NCBI RefSeq assembly: GCF_018343715.1
Contig: NZ_JAGYPL010000001.1
Location: 186,001 to 250,000, forward strand
Length of the DNA stretch: 64,000 bases
Source: Bacillus sp. FJAT-49711
GTDB taxonomy: Bacteria; Bacillota; Bacilli; Bacillales; Bacillaceae_C
Reading direction: 5' to 3'
Shown: positions 7,826 through 17,613 of the stretch, piece after piece
How the letters are laid out: each line of letters starts with the position of its first letter
Numbering within the stretch: the first letter of the stretch is position 1
Notes under the pieces: model-generated
Databases searched by the model: none
Told to the model about the DNA's origin: nothing
Seen by the model: the letters and a program-made list of their open reading frames with translations, nothing else
Position numbers and translations under genes: made by a program

Positions 7826-8668
7826 ATGCGAACAGAAAAAGAAATGATGTCGCTCATTCTTTCGATTGTTAAAACTGATGAGCGAATTAGAGCAGCTATG
7901 ATGAATGGCTCAAGAGTAAATCCAAATGTTAAAAAAGATCGTTATCAAGATTATGATATCGTTTTTTACGTGAGAGAATATGATTCCTTTTTGGCTGATC
8001 ACAACTGGGTAAATGTATTCGGAGACAGAATCATTATGCAGATGCCGGATGGCATGGAGCTTTTTCCCTCAAATTGGCCGGGATTTAGTTATTTAATGCA
8101 ATTTGTAGATGGAAATCGAATTGATTTAACATTACTCCCGATAGAAGAGATTAATAATCAATCAAAATTTGATAGTCTAAGCGTTGTGCTATTGGATAAA
8201 GATCAACTTTTGCCAATATTACCTAGGCCTGATGAATCCGACTACATTACTAAAAAACCGACTTCACAAGAGTTTTTGGATTGCCAAAACGAGTTTTGGT
8301 GGGTGGCGACATATGTTTCAAAAGGTTTAAAACGTATGGAGCTTCCTTATGCTAAAGCAATGATGGAAGGTCCAGTCCGTAATATGCTTGTGCTCATGCT
8401 CGATTGGTATATTGGAAGTGAACACTCGTTTACCGTTAACACTGGGAAAGATGGAAAATGGCTTGAACGATATGTTGATAAAAATATGTGGGAGAAATAT
8501 ATTTCAACATATGCAAATGCAGATTACGAAGTCATATGGAACAGTCTTTTCAATATGTGTTCATTATTTGAGGAAATCAGTGAAGTAGTCGCCAAAAAGT
8601 TGGAATATCTACTTTTTACTGATTCTGAAAAAGTAATGAAATATTTAATATCCTTAAAAAATCAATAG
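7826..8668 (+). CDS. aadK: aminoglycoside 6-adenylyltransferase family (AadK-like)
   Basis: A 280-residue nucleotidyltransferase of the ANT(6) family. The motif MMNGSRVNPN (nucleotide-binding GSR) is followed by YQDYDIVFYV with the two catalytic Asp residues, then DGNRIDLTLLP with the third Asp, and a C-terminal helical domain. Close in length and motif wording to B. subtilis AadK (284 residues), a chromosomal enzyme that adenylylates streptomycin at position 6. No mobile element adjoins it. Whether this one gives resistance cannot be told from sequence. ATG chosen with GGAGGG 10 nt upstream. Confidence 0.88.
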   Translation: MRTEKEMMSLILSIVKTDERIRAAMMNGSRVNPNVKKDRYQDYDIVFYVREYDSFLADHNWVNVFGDRIIMQMPDGMELFPSNWPGFSYLMQFVDGNRIDLTLLPIEEINNQSKFDSLSVVLLDKDQLLPILPRPDESDYITKKPTSQEFLDCQNEFWWVATYVSKGLKRMELPYAKAMMEGPVRNMLVLMLDWYIGSEHSFTVNTGKDGKWLERYVDKNMWEKYISTYANADYEVIWNSLFNMCSLFEEISEVVAKKLEYLLFTDSEKVMKYLISLKNQ

Positions 8669-8704
8669 CTGAAAGATAAATACTATTTGAATATTAAACC
8701 AAAA

Positions 8705-8738
8705 AAAGAGCGCATGAAAAATCATGCGCTGCTTTTTA
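8705..8738. terminator. bidirectional terminator
   Basis: GAGCGCATGA and TCATGCGCTGC form a stem with loop AAAA, with A- and T-runs on the two sides, between the aadK-like gene and the convergent sspI. Confidence 0.85.
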
Positions 8739-8942
8739 TTTTAAGCCCTGTTCTAAAGTTTCCAGCATCATGTTCTTTTCTTGGTCATCCGCGTTTTGCC
8801 AAATAACTTCGAACAGTACTCCTAAACCAGGAAGCATTTTTTCTTCACCGCGTTGGATTGCATCTACAATCGTGTCCCTCAATTGTGATTGGTCATTGCC
8901 GGAAACATTGTGAATAATGGCATTTCGTAAATTTAAATCCAT
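8736..8942 (-). CDS. sspI: small acid-soluble spore protein SspI
   Basis: A 68-residue protein with the SspI wording [36 protein letters not shown] and a Leu-rich C-terminus. SspI is a minor SASP made in the forespore under sigma-G and stored in the spore core. The start at 942 of this 8-kb block (8942) aligns with the B. subtilis N-terminus and lies 10 nt from GGAG; ATG at 8948 is an alternative. It is divergent from ysgA, as in B. subtilis, and is direct proof that the organism sporulates. Confidence 0.95.
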   Translation of the reverse strand: MDLNLRNAIIHNVSGNDQSQLRDTIVDAIQRGEEKMLPGLGVLFEVIWQNADDQEKNMMLETLEQGLK

Positions 8943-9042
8943 GGACATCAAACTCCTTTCTATGTATGTTCATCTTAGTTTTTCGCAAATTCCGAGGAAT
9001 ATGTATAATAGAATAAAGAATGAACGGAAAGGACATGACTGG

Positions 9043-9798
9043 ATGGAATATATTCAATCGGCAAAAAATTCACGTGTAAAAGAATGGAAAAAACTTTTAT
9101 CAAAAAAGGATAGAGATCTGACAGGGAAATACATCATAGAAGGTGAGCATCTAATTGATGAGGCATTGAAAACAAATGATGTGTTGGAACTGATTCTCCA
9201 AGAAAACGTCCAAGCTCCCGACTCATGGTTGTTAAAAGGAATCCCCTCTGTAACAACGATTACAGCTGATATTAGTAAAATTATTTCAGCAACGAAAACA
9301 CCACAAGGAGTATTTGCAGTTTGCTGCAAAAAAGAATCTATCATCGATTTGACAAAACATAAAAGATTTTTGTTGCTTGACGGGGTTCAAGATCCTGGCA
9401 ATATTGGGACGATGATTCGTACAGCAGATGCAGCAGGAATTGATGTTGTCATAATGGGAGAAGGATCTGGGGATATATATAATCCTAAGGTCATTAGATC
9501 TGCGCAAGGCAGCCACTTTCATTTGCCTATTATTACAGGTAATTTGCATACATGGATAGAAACTTTTAAAGCTTCATTAATTCCTGTCTATGGAACAGCA
9601 TTGGAAGGTGCGGTAACCTATAAGGAAGTTCCGCCAACTGATTCCTTCGCTTTAATCGTTGGAAATGAAGGTGCGGGGGTGGATCCTACTATATTAGAAA
9701 ATACCGATCAAAATCTTTATATTCCAATCTATGGGAACAGTGAGTCTCTGAATGTGGCCGTTGCTGCCGGCATTCTTTTATATCATTTGCAAAAATAG
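9043..9798 (+). CDS. ysgA: SpoU/TrmH family RNA 2'-O-methyltransferase YsgA
   Basis: A 251-residue protein. The N-terminal substrate-binding domain (residues 1-95) contains GKYIIEGEHLIDEA and SATKTPQGVFAV. The C-terminal SPOUT knot domain shows the three family motifs: DPGNIGTMIRTADAAG (motif 1, catalytic Asn/Arg), ALIVGNEGAGV (motif 2) and IPIYGNSESLNVAVAAGI (motif 3), which bind S-adenosylmethionine. It probably methylates a ribose in rRNA or tRNA; the exact target is not known. The in-frame region upstream of 9043 overlaps sspI and has no ribosome-binding site; AAAGGA lies 10 nt before 9043. Position before pheS matches ysgA. Confidence 0.92.
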   Translation: MEYIQSAKNSRVKEWKKLLSKKDRDLTGKYIIEGEHLIDEALKTNDVLELILQENVQAPDSWLLKGIPSVTTITADISKIISATKTPQGVFAVCCKKESIIDLTKHKRFLLLDGVQDPGNIGTMIRTADAAGIDVVIMGEGSGDIYNPKVIRSAQGSHFHLPIITGNLHTWIETFKASLIPVYGTALEGAVTYKEVPPTDSFALIVGNEGAGVDPTILENTDQNLYIPIYGNSESLNVAVAAGILLYHLQK

Positions 9799-9800
9799 AT

Positions 9801-9829
9801 TTGAAATTGCTGTTTATAACCTCTATAAT
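9801..9829 (+). promoter_or_regulatory. sigma-A promoter of pheST T-box transcript
   Basis: TTGAAA at 9801-9806, an exact 17-nt spacer, and TATAAT at 9824-9829, just after the ysgA stop codon and before the T-box leader. Confidence 0.85.
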
Positions 9830-9844
9830 GTTGTGTATATCTAA

Positions 9845-10090
9845 ATAATGATAATGACTGTGATGGAGAAAAGTAACTAAGAGAAAGCTATCAGGAAGAA
9901 GATGCCTTGACTGTGAGCATTTTCAGCGGAATCTAGGTGAAGTTCGCCTCCTGAGTCGGTATCGGGACCGTTTAATACGTAAAGATACCCCGGCAAATGC
10001 CGTTATGACAATGAAGTGAACAGTAAAATGTTTATAAGGGTGGTACCGCGACCAAAGCCTCGTCCCTTTTTGGGATTGGGGCTTTTTTGT
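9845..10090 (+). promoter_or_regulatory. T-box riboswitch controlling pheST
   Basis: The T-box sequence AGGGTGGTACCGCG at 10037-10050 pairs with the uncharged tRNA acceptor end. A candidate specifier triplet TTC (Phe) lies at 9943-9945 in the Stem I region. The terminator stem AAGCCTCGTCCC / GGGATTGGGGCTT (10055-10084) is followed by T residues. Uncharged tRNA-Phe is expected to stabilise the antiterminator and allow transcription of pheST. Confidence 0.93.
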
Positions 10091-10280
10091 ATTTTCTGTT
10101 TTCCTTTTATTTGTTGTTTGTGTAAAAGCTTTACGCTTCTTAAGAAGGTGCCAGCTCTTTTCTCAGTTGAATGATTCATTTTGAGACCAGATACGAGTTC
10201 GCATTGTTGAATTTATATTAATTAGCACAATGCTGGAGGAAAGAGCTTTTGTATTAAAAAAACCGAAGGAGGAAATTTTA

Positions 10281-11318
10281 GTGGAAGAAAAGCTAAAACA
10301 ATTAGAATCAGAAGCATTGGCAAAAATTAATGACTCCCATGATTTAAAAGCATTGAATGAAGTTCGGGTTGCCTACTTAGGAAAAAAGGGTCCAATTACA
10401 GAAGTTTTACGGGGAATGGGAAAATTATCCGCAGAAGAACGTCCAAAAATGGGTGCTCTCGTCAATGTTGTAAGAGAAAAGATAACAACTGAAATTGAGA
10501 AGAAACAACAAGATTTAGAAGCAGCAGCAGTTCGTAAGCAGTTGGAAGCAGAAACAATTGATATAACTCTTCCTGGAAGACCTGTTAAAACTGGCAGCCG
10601 TCATCCCCTTACAAAGATTATTGAAGAAATAGAAGATCTTTTCATTGGTATGGGCTATAAAGTGGCGGAAGGTCCTGAAGTAGAAAAAGATTATTATAAT
10701 TTTGAGGCCTTAAATTTACCAAAGGGCCATCCTGCAAGAGATATGCAAGATTCTTTTTATATTACAGAAGAGATTTTGCTGCGCACTCATACATCACCTG
10801 TTCAGGCGCGCACGATGAAAAAGCATGAAGGCACAGGTCCAGTAAAAATTATTTGCCCTGGAAAGGTGTATCGTCGTGATAATGATGATGCGACACATTC
10901 ACATCAATTTACTCAAATCGAAGGGTTAGTAGTTGATGAAAATATTACGATGGGAGATTTAAAAGGAACACTTGAAGTATTTGCAAAAAGAATGTTCGGC
11001 GATGACCGCGAAATTCGTTTGCGCCCAAGTTTCTTCCCATTCACTGAACCGTCTGTTGAAATGGACATTTCTTGTAAAATATGTGGGGGAGATGGCTGCC
11101 GTGTATGTAAGCAAACCGGTTGGATTGAAATACTCGGAGCAGGTATGGTACATCCAAACGTTCTTGAAATGGCAGGCTTTGATTCAAAAAAATATACTGG
11201 ATTTGCATTCGGTATGGGCCCAGAACGAATTGCGATGTTGAAATATGGTGTAGATGATATTCGCCATTTCTATACGAATGACATTCGGTTTTTACAACAA
11301 TTTGCGGTGCAGGAATAA
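10281..11318 (+). CDS. pheS: phenylalanyl-tRNA synthetase alpha subunit
   Basis: A 345-residue catalytic subunit of the alpha2beta2 PheRS. An N-terminal coiled-coil (residues 1-90) that contacts tRNA is followed by the class II core with motif 1 ([14 protein letters not shown]), motif 2 ([16 protein letters not shown]), the Cys cluster [18 protein letters not shown] and motif 3 ([14 protein letters not shown]). GTG at 10281 is chosen over an in-frame start at 10230 because GAAGGAGG lies 8 nt upstream and the N-terminus then matches Bacillus PheS. Controlled by the T-box leader; pheT follows 18 bp later. Confidence 0.97.
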   Translation: MEEKLKQLESEALAKINDSHDLKALNEVRVAYLGKKGPITEVLRGMGKLSAEERPKMGALVNVVREKITTEIEKKQQDLEAAAVRKQLEAETIDITLPGRPVKTGSRHPLTKIIEEIEDLFIGMGYKVAEGPEVEKDYYNFEALNLPKGHPARDMQDSFYITEEILLRTHTSPVQARTMKKHEGTGPVKIICPGKVYRRDNDDATHSHQFTQIEGLVVDENITMGDLKGTLEVFAKRMFGDDREIRLRPSFFPFTEPSVEMDISCKICGGDGCRVCKQTGWIEILGAGMVHPNVLEMAGFDSKKYTGFAFGMGPERIAMLKYGVDDIRHFYTNDIRFLQQFAVQE

Positions 11319-11336
11319 GAGTGGGAGGGAAAATAT

Positions 11337-13751
11337 ATGCTTGTTTCATATAAATGGCTGCAAGATTATGTTGATCTTGGCAATGTAACAGCGCGTGAGT
11401 TAGCAGAAAAAATTACAAGAAGCGGTATAGAAGTAGATGGAGTAGAACAATTAAGTGCTGGGTTGAAGGAAGTAGTTGTTGGCCACGTCCTTGAATGTGA
11501 AAAACATCCAGAGGCAGATAAACTAAATAAATGTCTTGTTGATATTGGCGACGATGCACCCGTTCAAATCATTTGCGGCGCACCAAATGTGGCTAAAGGA
11601 CAAAAGGTTGCTGTTGCAAAGGTAGGGGCGATCCTGCCAGGCAACTTTAAAATTAAAAAAGCAAAGCTTCGTGGTGAAGAATCGAATGGAATGATTTGTT
11701 CGCTTCAGGAGCTGGGTATTGAAGGAAAGCTAGTGGCAAAAGAGTTTGCTGAAGGCATTTATGTATTTCCTGAGAACACGGAAGTAGGTTCGGATGCTTT
11801 ACAGCTTTTAAATTTGGATGATGAAATATTGGAGCTTGATTTAACTCCAAATCGTGCAGATGCCCTTAGTATGATAGGAGTAGCTTATGAAACGGCCGCT
11901 ATTTTAAACCAAGAAGTTAAATTACCTGAAATCACGACTAAAGCATCAAGCGAAAAAGCAGAAGACTATATATCAGTTAGCATTGATGCGAAAGAAGAAA
12001 ATCCATTATACACAGCAAAAATAATTAAAAATGTTAAAATTGGCCCTTCCCCTTTATGGTTGGAAACACGACTCATGTCAGCTGGAATTAGACCGCATAA
12101 TAATGTAGTCGATGTTACGAACTATATTTTACTTGAATACGGACAGCCGCTCCACGCATTTGACTATGACCGGTTTGGTTCAAAAGAAGTGGTTGTACGT
12201 CTGGCAAACGAAGGGGAAAAAGTCGTCACTCTTGATGGTGCAGAACGAATTTTAACTTCTGAACAGCTTGTTATTACAAACGGTACAGAACCTGTTGCTC
12301 TTGCTGGGGTTATGGGGGGAGCAAACTCTGAGGTTGGCAATGATACGACAACGATTCTACTTGAATCCGCCTATTTTACTGGTCAGTCGATTCGAAATAC
12401 ATCAAAGCAACACGGATTACGTAGTGAAGCGAGCAGCCGCTATGAAAAAGGTGTAGATCCAGAAAGGGTTCGCCCGGCGGCTGAAAGAGCAGCTCAGCTT
12501 ATTGCGGAGCTGGCAGATGGTGAAGTGCTCGAAGGAATGATTGAAGCTAATCATTTACGAATCGAGCCAGCAGTCGTTTCGATTTCATTAGAAAAAATAA
12601 ATCGTGTACTTGGAACAGATATGGGTAAAGAAGGCGTCACAGAAATTTTTAATCGTCTAAAGTTCGAAGTTATGGTTGAAAATGATACTTTTATCGTTAC
12701 TGTTCCGACACGGCGTGGAGATATCACGATTGAAGAAGATTTAATAGAAGAAGTAGCTCGTCTTTACGGATATGATCATATTCCTAAAACTTTGCCAAAA
12801 GGTGCTTCCTTACCGGGTGGATTAAGTATGGTGCAAGAAAGAAGGAGAGCAGCGAAAGGATTTCTTGAAGGGGCTGGATTATACCAAGCTATTACGTATT
12901 CATTGACGAGCGAGGAAAAAGCAACAAGTTTTGCGATTGAAAAACGTGAACCTGTAAAGCTCGCAATGCCAATGAGTGAGGAACGGAGCAAGCTAAGACT
13001 AAGCATTATTCCACAGCTTTTAGAATCTGTCTCTTATAACCTAGCTCGTCAACATGATTCTATTGCCTTGTATGAAATTGGATCAGTCTTTTTAAGTAAT
13101 GGCGGGGATGTTCAACCTGATGAACGTGAACATATTGCCGGTGCCATCACTGGTCTTTGGGTGGAAAATGAATGGCAAGGAGAAAAAAAACCAGTAGATT
13201 TCTACGTAGCAAAAGGGATTTTGGAAGGTTTATTTACCAAACTAGGAGTTTCAGCAAATATAGAATGGCAAAGAGCAGAGTTAGATGGTATGCATCCAGG
13301 AAGAACAGCTGAAATAGTATTATCTGGTGATGTGATTGGCTTTGTTGGTCAAGTCCATCCTAACGTACAAAAATCACTAGACTTAAAAAACACGTACGTT
13401 TTTGAAATTAAGGCCGGTCCATTATTTAATTATGAACTGCCACCGCTTGCTTACGTTCCAATTCCGCGCTTCCCTTCCATTACTAGGGATATCGCTTTAG
13501 TTGTGGATAAGGAAGTAAGTTCCGGTACACTAGCGTCGATTATTAAGGAAGCTGGTAGAAAGCTATTAACATCTGTCCATGTGTTTGACTTATATGAAGG
13601 AGAACATATGGAAAAAGGCAAAAAATCAATCGCATTCTCCTTAACCTATTCTGATCCTGAAAGAACCTTAACGGATGAAGAAGTTGTAAAGGCACATAAC
13701 AAAGTGCTTGCTGAACTAAAGGAAAAAGCCAGTGCCGAATTAAGAGGTTAA
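11337..13751 (+). CDS. pheT: phenylalanyl-tRNA synthetase beta subunit
   Basis: An 804-residue protein with the usual PheT domain order: N-terminal OB-fold tRNA-binding domain (about 40-150, [17 protein letters not shown]), B3/B4 editing domain (about 210-390, with [11 protein letters not shown]), B5 domain (about 405-475), a catalytic-like core and the C-terminal FDX-ACB anticodon-binding domain (from about 710, [15 protein letters not shown]). It supports tRNA binding and hydrolyses mischarged Tyr-tRNA-Phe. GGAGGG precedes the ATG. Co-transcribed with pheS. In B. subtilis rnhC follows close by; here a 15-kb accessory region is inserted. Confidence 0.97.
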   Translation: MLVSYKWLQDYVDLGNVTARELAEKITRSGIEVDGVEQLSAGLKEVVVGHVLECEKHPEADKLNKCLVDIGDDAPVQIICGAPNVAKGQKVAVAKVGAILPGNFKIKKAKLRGEESNGMICSLQELGIEGKLVAKEFAEGIYVFPENTEVGSDALQLLNLDDEILELDLTPNRADALSMIGVAYETAAILNQEVKLPEITTKASSEKAEDYISVSIDAKEENPLYTAKIIKNVKIGPSPLWLETRLMSAGIRPHNNVVDVTNYILLEYGQPLHAFDYDRFGSKEVVVRLANEGEKVVTLDGAERILTSEQLVITNGTEPVALAGVMGGANSEVGNDTTTILLESAYFTGQSIRNTSKQHGLRSEASSRYEKGVDPERVRPAAERAAQLIAELADGEVLEGMIEANHLRIEPAVVSISLEKINRVLGTDMGKEGVTEIFNRLKFEVMVENDTFIVTVPTRRGDITIEEDLIEEVARLYGYDHIPKTLPKGASLPGGLSMVQERRRAAKGFLEGAGLYQAITYSLTSEEKATSFAIEKREPVKLAMPMSEERSKLRLSIIPQLLESVSYNLARQHDSIALYEIGSVFLSNGGDVQPDEREHIAGAITGLWVENEWQGEKKPVDFYVAKGILEGLFTKLGVSANIEWQRAELDGMHPGRTAEIVLSGDVIGFVGQVHPNVQKSLDLKNTYVFEIKAGPLFNYELPPLAYVPIPRFPSITRDIALVVDKEVSSGTLASIIKEAGRKLLTSVHVFDLYEGEHMEKGKKSIAFSLTYSDPERTLTDEEVVKAHNKVLAELKEKASAELRG

Positions 13752-13756
13752 ATAGA

Positions 13757-14050
13757 AAAGCGGAGGCGCCTGTTCATCGACGTATGAACTTCATAGCCTT
13801 CGACTGAGATTAAGGAAACACGACGAGGTTGAAAAAGCGGAAGGCGCCCGATCAGCCTCGACAAGCAAAGCTCTGAGGCAAAAAAGTCTGCGCTTTGACT
13901 TTATTGCCGCTAGTTTATGACCTTGATGGGCTTGCGTCTGCAGCTAGACAGAACAAGTCGATGTTGACTTATCGTAGGGAGAAGGACAGGAAGTTCGCTT
14001 GTCGATAGGCGATTGAGCAAGCCAAATAAAAACGAAATCGCCTGAAGCTA
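13757..14050. repeat. Bacillaceae-type extragenic repeat (family II), composite copy
   Basis: The 400-bp gap after pheT is filled by sequence that opens twice with AAAAGCGGA(A)GGCGCC (13756 and 13833) and contains CAGCTAGACAGAACAA and GATGTTGACTTA near 13935-13965. The same words recur inverted at 40.1-40.3 kb and truncated at 35.6 kb, so this is a dispersed, non-coding repeat. No gene is visible here. Confidence 0.65.
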
Positions 14051-14060
14051 GAAAAAATGA

Positions 14061-14088
14061 AAAACGCGAGCCACATGCTCGCGTTTTT
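14061..14088 (+). terminator. terminator after pheT
   Basis: AAAACGCGAG, loop CCACATG, CTCGCGTTTT, then T residues. It lies after the repeat, 300 bp from the pheT stop, and probably ends the pheST transcript. Confidence 0.8.
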
Positions 14089-14097
14089 GCATTGCAC

Positions 14098-14126
14098 TTA
14101 ACATTGAAGCGTAAATTCTATACAAT
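14098..14126 (+). promoter_or_regulatory. candidate sigma-A promoter
   Basis: TTAACA at 14098-14103, 17-nt spacer, TACAAT at 14121-14126, 34 bp before the start of the next gene. Confidence 0.5.
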
Positions 14127-14159
14127 TATTAGTAAAATAACTACTAGAGGACGGAAAAC

Positions 14160-14702
14160 ATGAAGAAAAAACGCTTATTATTATACTTAATCGGTTTTAT
14201 TCTCGCGATAGGAATAATGACGATCTATCAAAAATCTACATCTGTAGAATTTCGCCCTGAAAGGGTCACAAGTTACATAAATGGAATTCGGATGGGCGTA
14301 CAAGATCTATATAAAAAAGTTCCAATTAATGATATTAGGGAGAACAACACAATTTCCGAAGCTCAGCTTGATCATCTTCTTGGTGGAATTGAACGTGTAT
14401 ATTCAAGCTATATAGAATTAAAAACGATGGCGATTACATTTGATTATTGGAAGGACCAAGAAACAAAAACAGAAATTATTTTAGATCAGGTTCTTTTATC
14501 ATTCCAAGAGTTAAAAACTGCTTCGAGTGGCGATATCATTTTAACTAAAACACAAATGAACTCGATCGAGGAGTTATACAAGTATTTATGGGATCTTTAC
14601 CAGCTTGATTTATATGATAAGGATTTAGATAAGATTTTACTTAAACTAGAGGAAGTGAGTGAAAATCATGAGATCCTTTCGGAAGTGTCTTTCTTGTCTT
14701 AG
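14160..14702 (+). CDS. unknown membrane-anchored protein
   Basis: I do not recognise this 180-residue protein. It has a basic N-terminus and one membrane helix (LLLYLIGFILAIGIMTIY, residues 6-23), without a clear cleavage site or lipobox, so the remaining 155 residues probably sit outside the membrane. That part is predicted helical, with repeated Leu/Ile/Glu spacing (IDQVLLSFQELKTA-like and ELYKYLWDLYQLDLYDKDLDKIL). AGAGGACGG lies 8 nt before the ATG. Its end overlaps the start of the dehydrogenase lipoprotein gene by 44 bp, so the two are translationally coupled and may act together at the cell surface. Confidence 0.7.
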   Translation: MKKKRLLLYLIGFILAIGIMTIYQKSTSVEFRPERVTSYINGIRMGVQDLYKKVPINDIRENNTISEAQLDHLLGGIERVYSSYIELKTMAITFDYWKDQETKTEIILDQVLLSFQELKTASSGDIILTKTQMNSIEELYKYLWDLYQLDLYDKDLDKILLKLEEVSENHEILSEVSFLS

Positions 14703-15774
14703 TTTGTGGACTTTTTTCATGCTTTTATTTTTGGCAGGATGTTCTGAAAATGAGGACAGCATCGATTTGTCGCCTAAAGAAAAGGAACAGCCTGTAGTGG
14801 GAAATCAAAAAGGATTACAGCTTGCGGAAAAATTGAAAGTACCATGGTCCATCACGAAAATGGATGATACTTTTTATATTAGTGAGAGACATGGAACAAT
14901 TACATCTATTCATGAACAAACGGGAAAAACACAACGATTGCCTATCAATTTACGAAAACCTCTTTTTACTGGTGGAGAAGGAGGTTTTTTAGGCATTGAG
15001 CTCATTCCTAACACAGATTTAGAAGCTTTTGCTTACCATACATATGAAGAGGATGGAAAAGTATGGAACCGTGTCATTCGAATAGTAAAAGAAAGTAGAG
15101 CATGGAAGGAAAAAGACGTTCTGCTAGAAAAAATACCAGGTGCACAAATTCATAATGGAGGCAGAATCAAAATTGGCCTTGATCAGAAACTATACATAAC
15201 CGTGGGAGATGCTGCTGTTCCTGAAGCTGCACAAGATACTAAAAGTTTATCGGGAAAAATATTAAGGTTAGAGTTTGATGGTTCGCTTCCTGAAGATAAT
15301 CCATTTAAAGGCTCTCCTATTTACTCATATGGCCATCGCAATCCACAAGGACTCACTTGGTCTGAAAATGGGCAGTTGTACGCAACCGAGCATGGTCAAA
15401 ATGCTCATGATGAAATCAATATGATAACTAAGGGAGAAAATTACGGATGGCCTGATATACAAGGTGATGAACAGAAAGCGGGAATGAAATCGCCAATTTT
15501 TCATACAAGTGAACATACGTGGGCACCGAGCGGAATTTCTTATCATTATGGAAAAATATTTATTTCTTCATTAAGAGGTGAGGGCGTTAGAGTCTATGAT
15601 CTTAACCTAAAGAAAACAAGTCTATTAACTGAAGGATACGGACGTATCCGAGATGTTTTCATAGAAAATGAATTCTTGTATTTTATTACAAATAATACAG
15701 ATGGTAGGGGAAAGCCTACAGAAAATGATGATCGCTTTATAAAAGTAGAAATGAAATCGAATGATGCCCAATAA
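14659..15774 (+). CDS. PQQ-dependent sugar dehydrogenase-type lipoprotein
   Basis: A 371-residue protein with a lipoprotein signal (lipobox LAGC, Cys near residue 28) and a six-bladed propeller of the glucose/sorbosone dehydrogenase (GSDH) family. Visible family motifs are KVPWSITKMDD, IHNGGRIKIGLDQKLYITVGDA, the Arg-Asn pair in YGHRNPQGLTW and TEHGQNAHDEIN followed by NYGWPD. Enzymes of this fold oxidise sugars with PQQ; I cannot tell if this one binds PQQ or what its substrate is. GTG at 14659 is spaced correctly from GAGG (14649-14652); ATG at 14668 is the alternative. It overlaps the upstream gene. The stop lies in a terminator hairpin. Confidence 0.85.
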   Translation: MKIMRSFRKCLSCLSLWTFFMLLFLAGCSENEDSIDLSPKEKEQPVVGNQKGLQLAEKLKVPWSITKMDDTFYISERHGTITSIHEQTGKTQRLPINLRKPLFTGGEGGFLGIELIPNTDLEAFAYHTYEEDGKVWNRVIRIVKESRAWKEKDVLLEKIPGAQIHNGGRIKIGLDQKLYITVGDAAVPEAAQDTKSLSGKILRLEFDGSLPEDNPFKGSPIYSYGHRNPQGLTWSENGQLYATEHGQNAHDEINMITKGENYGWPDIQGDEQKAGMKSPIFHTSEHTWAPSGISYHYGKIFISSLRGEGVRVYDLNLKKTSLLTEGYGRIRDVFIENEFLYFITNNTDGRGKPTENDDRFIKVEMKSNDAQ

Positions 15775-15790
15775 CAGGGCATTTTTTTCA
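15764..15790 (+). terminator. terminator of dehydrogenase lipoprotein operon
   Basis: GATGCCC, loop AATAACA (containing the stop codon), GGGCAT, followed by seven T residues. Confidence 0.85.
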
Positions 15791-15920
15791 TTCATATATA
15801 TGCAAATGGTTGTTATACAGGGATAAATGAATATTTTCAAAAGATAGATTTTAAGCCCTTCCTTTACGGAAAACTCGACATATTTATATAAGACATCGTT
15901 TTTATGAAAGGAATGTGCTT

Positions 15921-16646
15921 ATGAAAGGAGTAATACTTGCCGGTGGTAAAGGAACAAGATTAGAGCCATTTACAAAGATTATCAATAAGCATTTGCTACC
16001 AGTAGGCTCCCATCCTATGATCTATTGGCCAATAATATCGTTGGTAAGAGCGGGGATAGAGGATATTCTAATTATCACAAATGAAGAGGATGTTAATGAG
16101 TTTAAAACAGTTTTTGGTAATGGTAAGGATTTACAAGCTAGACTATCTTTTGCAGTTCAAAAGGAAAGTGGCGGTGGGATTGCTAATGCAATAAAATGTG
16201 CTAAAGATTTTATAGACGATAAATTTATCGTTTTATTAGGGGATAATTTGTTCGATGATGATTTAAAACCATATGTAGAGGAATATAAAGGCGAAAAAAA
16301 AGGGGCGAAAGTTTTACTAAAAGATGTGAAGGACCCTGAAAGATATGGTATTGCAATGCTTAATGAATCGAATCATTCTATTATTTCTATTACCGAAAAA
16401 CCGAAAAATCCTGTTTCGACATTTTGTGTCACTGGAATATATTTTTATGATAAAAATGTTTTTGATTTAATTGAAACATTGCAGCCATCCAGTCGAGGAG
16501 AATTAGAAATTACAGATCTAAATAATCTTTATATTTGTAGGAATGAGCTGAAATACAATATTTTGAAAGGGTGGTGGCAAGACGCTGGTACACATAAATC
16601 TTTATTTGAGGCAAATAAACATTTCTTTGATAAAGAAACAAAGTAG
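15921..16646 (+). CDS. spsI: glucose-1-phosphate thymidylyltransferase (SpsI/RmlA-like)
   Basis: A 241-residue nucleotidyltransferase. The N-terminal signature GVILAGGKGTRLEPFT binds the nucleotide; LLGDNLFDDD gives the metal-binding Asp; ITEKPKNP and CVTGIYFYD follow, and the protein ends with a WWQDAGTH block. It makes dTDP-glucose from dTTP and glucose-1-phosphate, the first step to dTDP-rhamnose. The short length (about 50 residues less than RmlA of enteric bacteria) fits SpsI of B. subtilis. ATG at 15921 is 8 nt from AAAGGA. It starts an operon of seven genes; in B. subtilis the sps genes are transcribed in the mother cell for the spore surface. Confidence 0.92.
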   Translation: MKGVILAGGKGTRLEPFTKIINKHLLPVGSHPMIYWPIISLVRAGIEDILIITNEEDVNEFKTVFGNGKDLQARLSFAVQKESGGGIANAIKCAKDFIDDKFIVLLGDNLFDDDLKPYVEEYKGEKKGAKVLLKDVKDPERYGIAMLNESNHSIISITEKPKNPVSTFCVTGIYFYDKNVFDLIETLQPSSRGELEITDLNNLYICRNELKYNILKGWWQDAGTHKSLFEANKHFFDKETK

Positions 16647-16658
16647 AGGTGAATGATT

Positions 16659-17609
16659 GTGAATAAAGAACTTTTAGTCACTGGCGGAGCAGGTTTTATT
16701 GGATCAAATTTTATTAATTATTTGCTTAAGAACACGGATTATCATATTACGAATGTAGACAAATTAACGTATGCAGCAAGTTCACATAATATGGAAAAAT
16801 TGAATGCTAGTAATAGATATCGATTCTTTCATGTTGATATTGCAAATGAAAATGAACTTGAGACTGTCTTTGATACTAAATATATGGCCATTATTAACTT
16901 TGCTGCCGAAACACATGTTGATAGAAGTATTATAAATCCAGATCCGTTTATTCATACAAATATTAAAGGGACATTAAACCTATTAAACTATGTATTAAAT
17001 GAAAAAGCAGAGAAGATGATCCAAATTTCAACAGATGAGGTTTACGGCTCATTAAATGAATTTGATTCACCATTTACAGAGAACTCCCATATTGCTCCGA
17101 ACAACCCATACTCAGCAAGTAAGGCTTCCGCTGATTTACTCGTTCGCTCCTATTTTAAGACTTACCAAATACCTGTTATCATTACACGTTGTAGTAATAA
17201 TTATGGACCGCATCAGCATCCTGAGAAGCTTATTCCTAAGGTGATTACTCAAGCACTTCAAAATAAAGAAATTACTTTATATGGTGACGGAAAAAATATT
17301 AGAGATTGGTTATATGTAGAAGATCATTGCAGGGCGATACATTTAGTCCTAGAACATGGCAGTTCGGGTGAAATATTTAATATAGGAGGAACTGCTGAAA
17401 AAACGAATAAAGAAGTAATTTCATATATTTTAACTTTATTAGGAAAATCAGAAGAATTAATTCGTTATGTTCCTGATAGAAAAGGGCACGATCGGCGTTA
17501 TGCAATGAATTACGATTATATCCATTCAAAAATAGGATGGAAACCAATGACATCATTCGAAGAAGGGATTAAAGAAACAATTAAATGGTATAAAAATGAA
17601 ACAAGGTGA
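16659..17609 (+). CDS. spsJ: dTDP-glucose 4,6-dehydratase (SpsJ/RmlB-like)
   Basis: A 316-residue short-chain dehydrogenase of the extended type. The NAD-binding GGAGFIGSNF is at the N-terminus; FAAETHVDRSI, the STDEVYG block (catalytic Thr-Asp-Glu triad) and the YSASKASAD motif (catalytic Tyr-x3-Lys) are all present. It converts dTDP-glucose to dTDP-4-keto-6-deoxyglucose. GTG at 16659 is preferred to ATG at 16653, because AGAGGTGA ends right at that ATG. It begins 12 bp after spsI. Confidence 0.93.
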   Translation: MNKELLVTGGAGFIGSNFINYLLKNTDYHITNVDKLTYAASSHNMEKLNASNRYRFFHVDIANENELETVFDTKYMAIINFAAETHVDRSIINPDPFIHTNIKGTLNLLNYVLNEKAEKMIQISTDEVYGSLNEFDSPFTENSHIAPNNPYSASKASADLLVRSYFKTYQIPVIITRCSNNYGPHQHPEKLIPKVITQALQNKEITLYGDGKNIRDWLYVEDHCRAIHLVLEHGSSGEIFNIGGTAEKTNKEVISYILTLLGKSEELIRYVPDRKGHDRRYAMNYDYIHSKIGWKPMTSFEEGIKETIKWYKNETR

Positions 17610-17613
17610 TTAG

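Noticed and set aside
15874-15892. Sigma-K promoter CATATTTATA before spsI
   Set aside because: The spacing inside the -10 is one base off the CATAnnnTA pattern and no clear -35 was seen; not strong enough to list.
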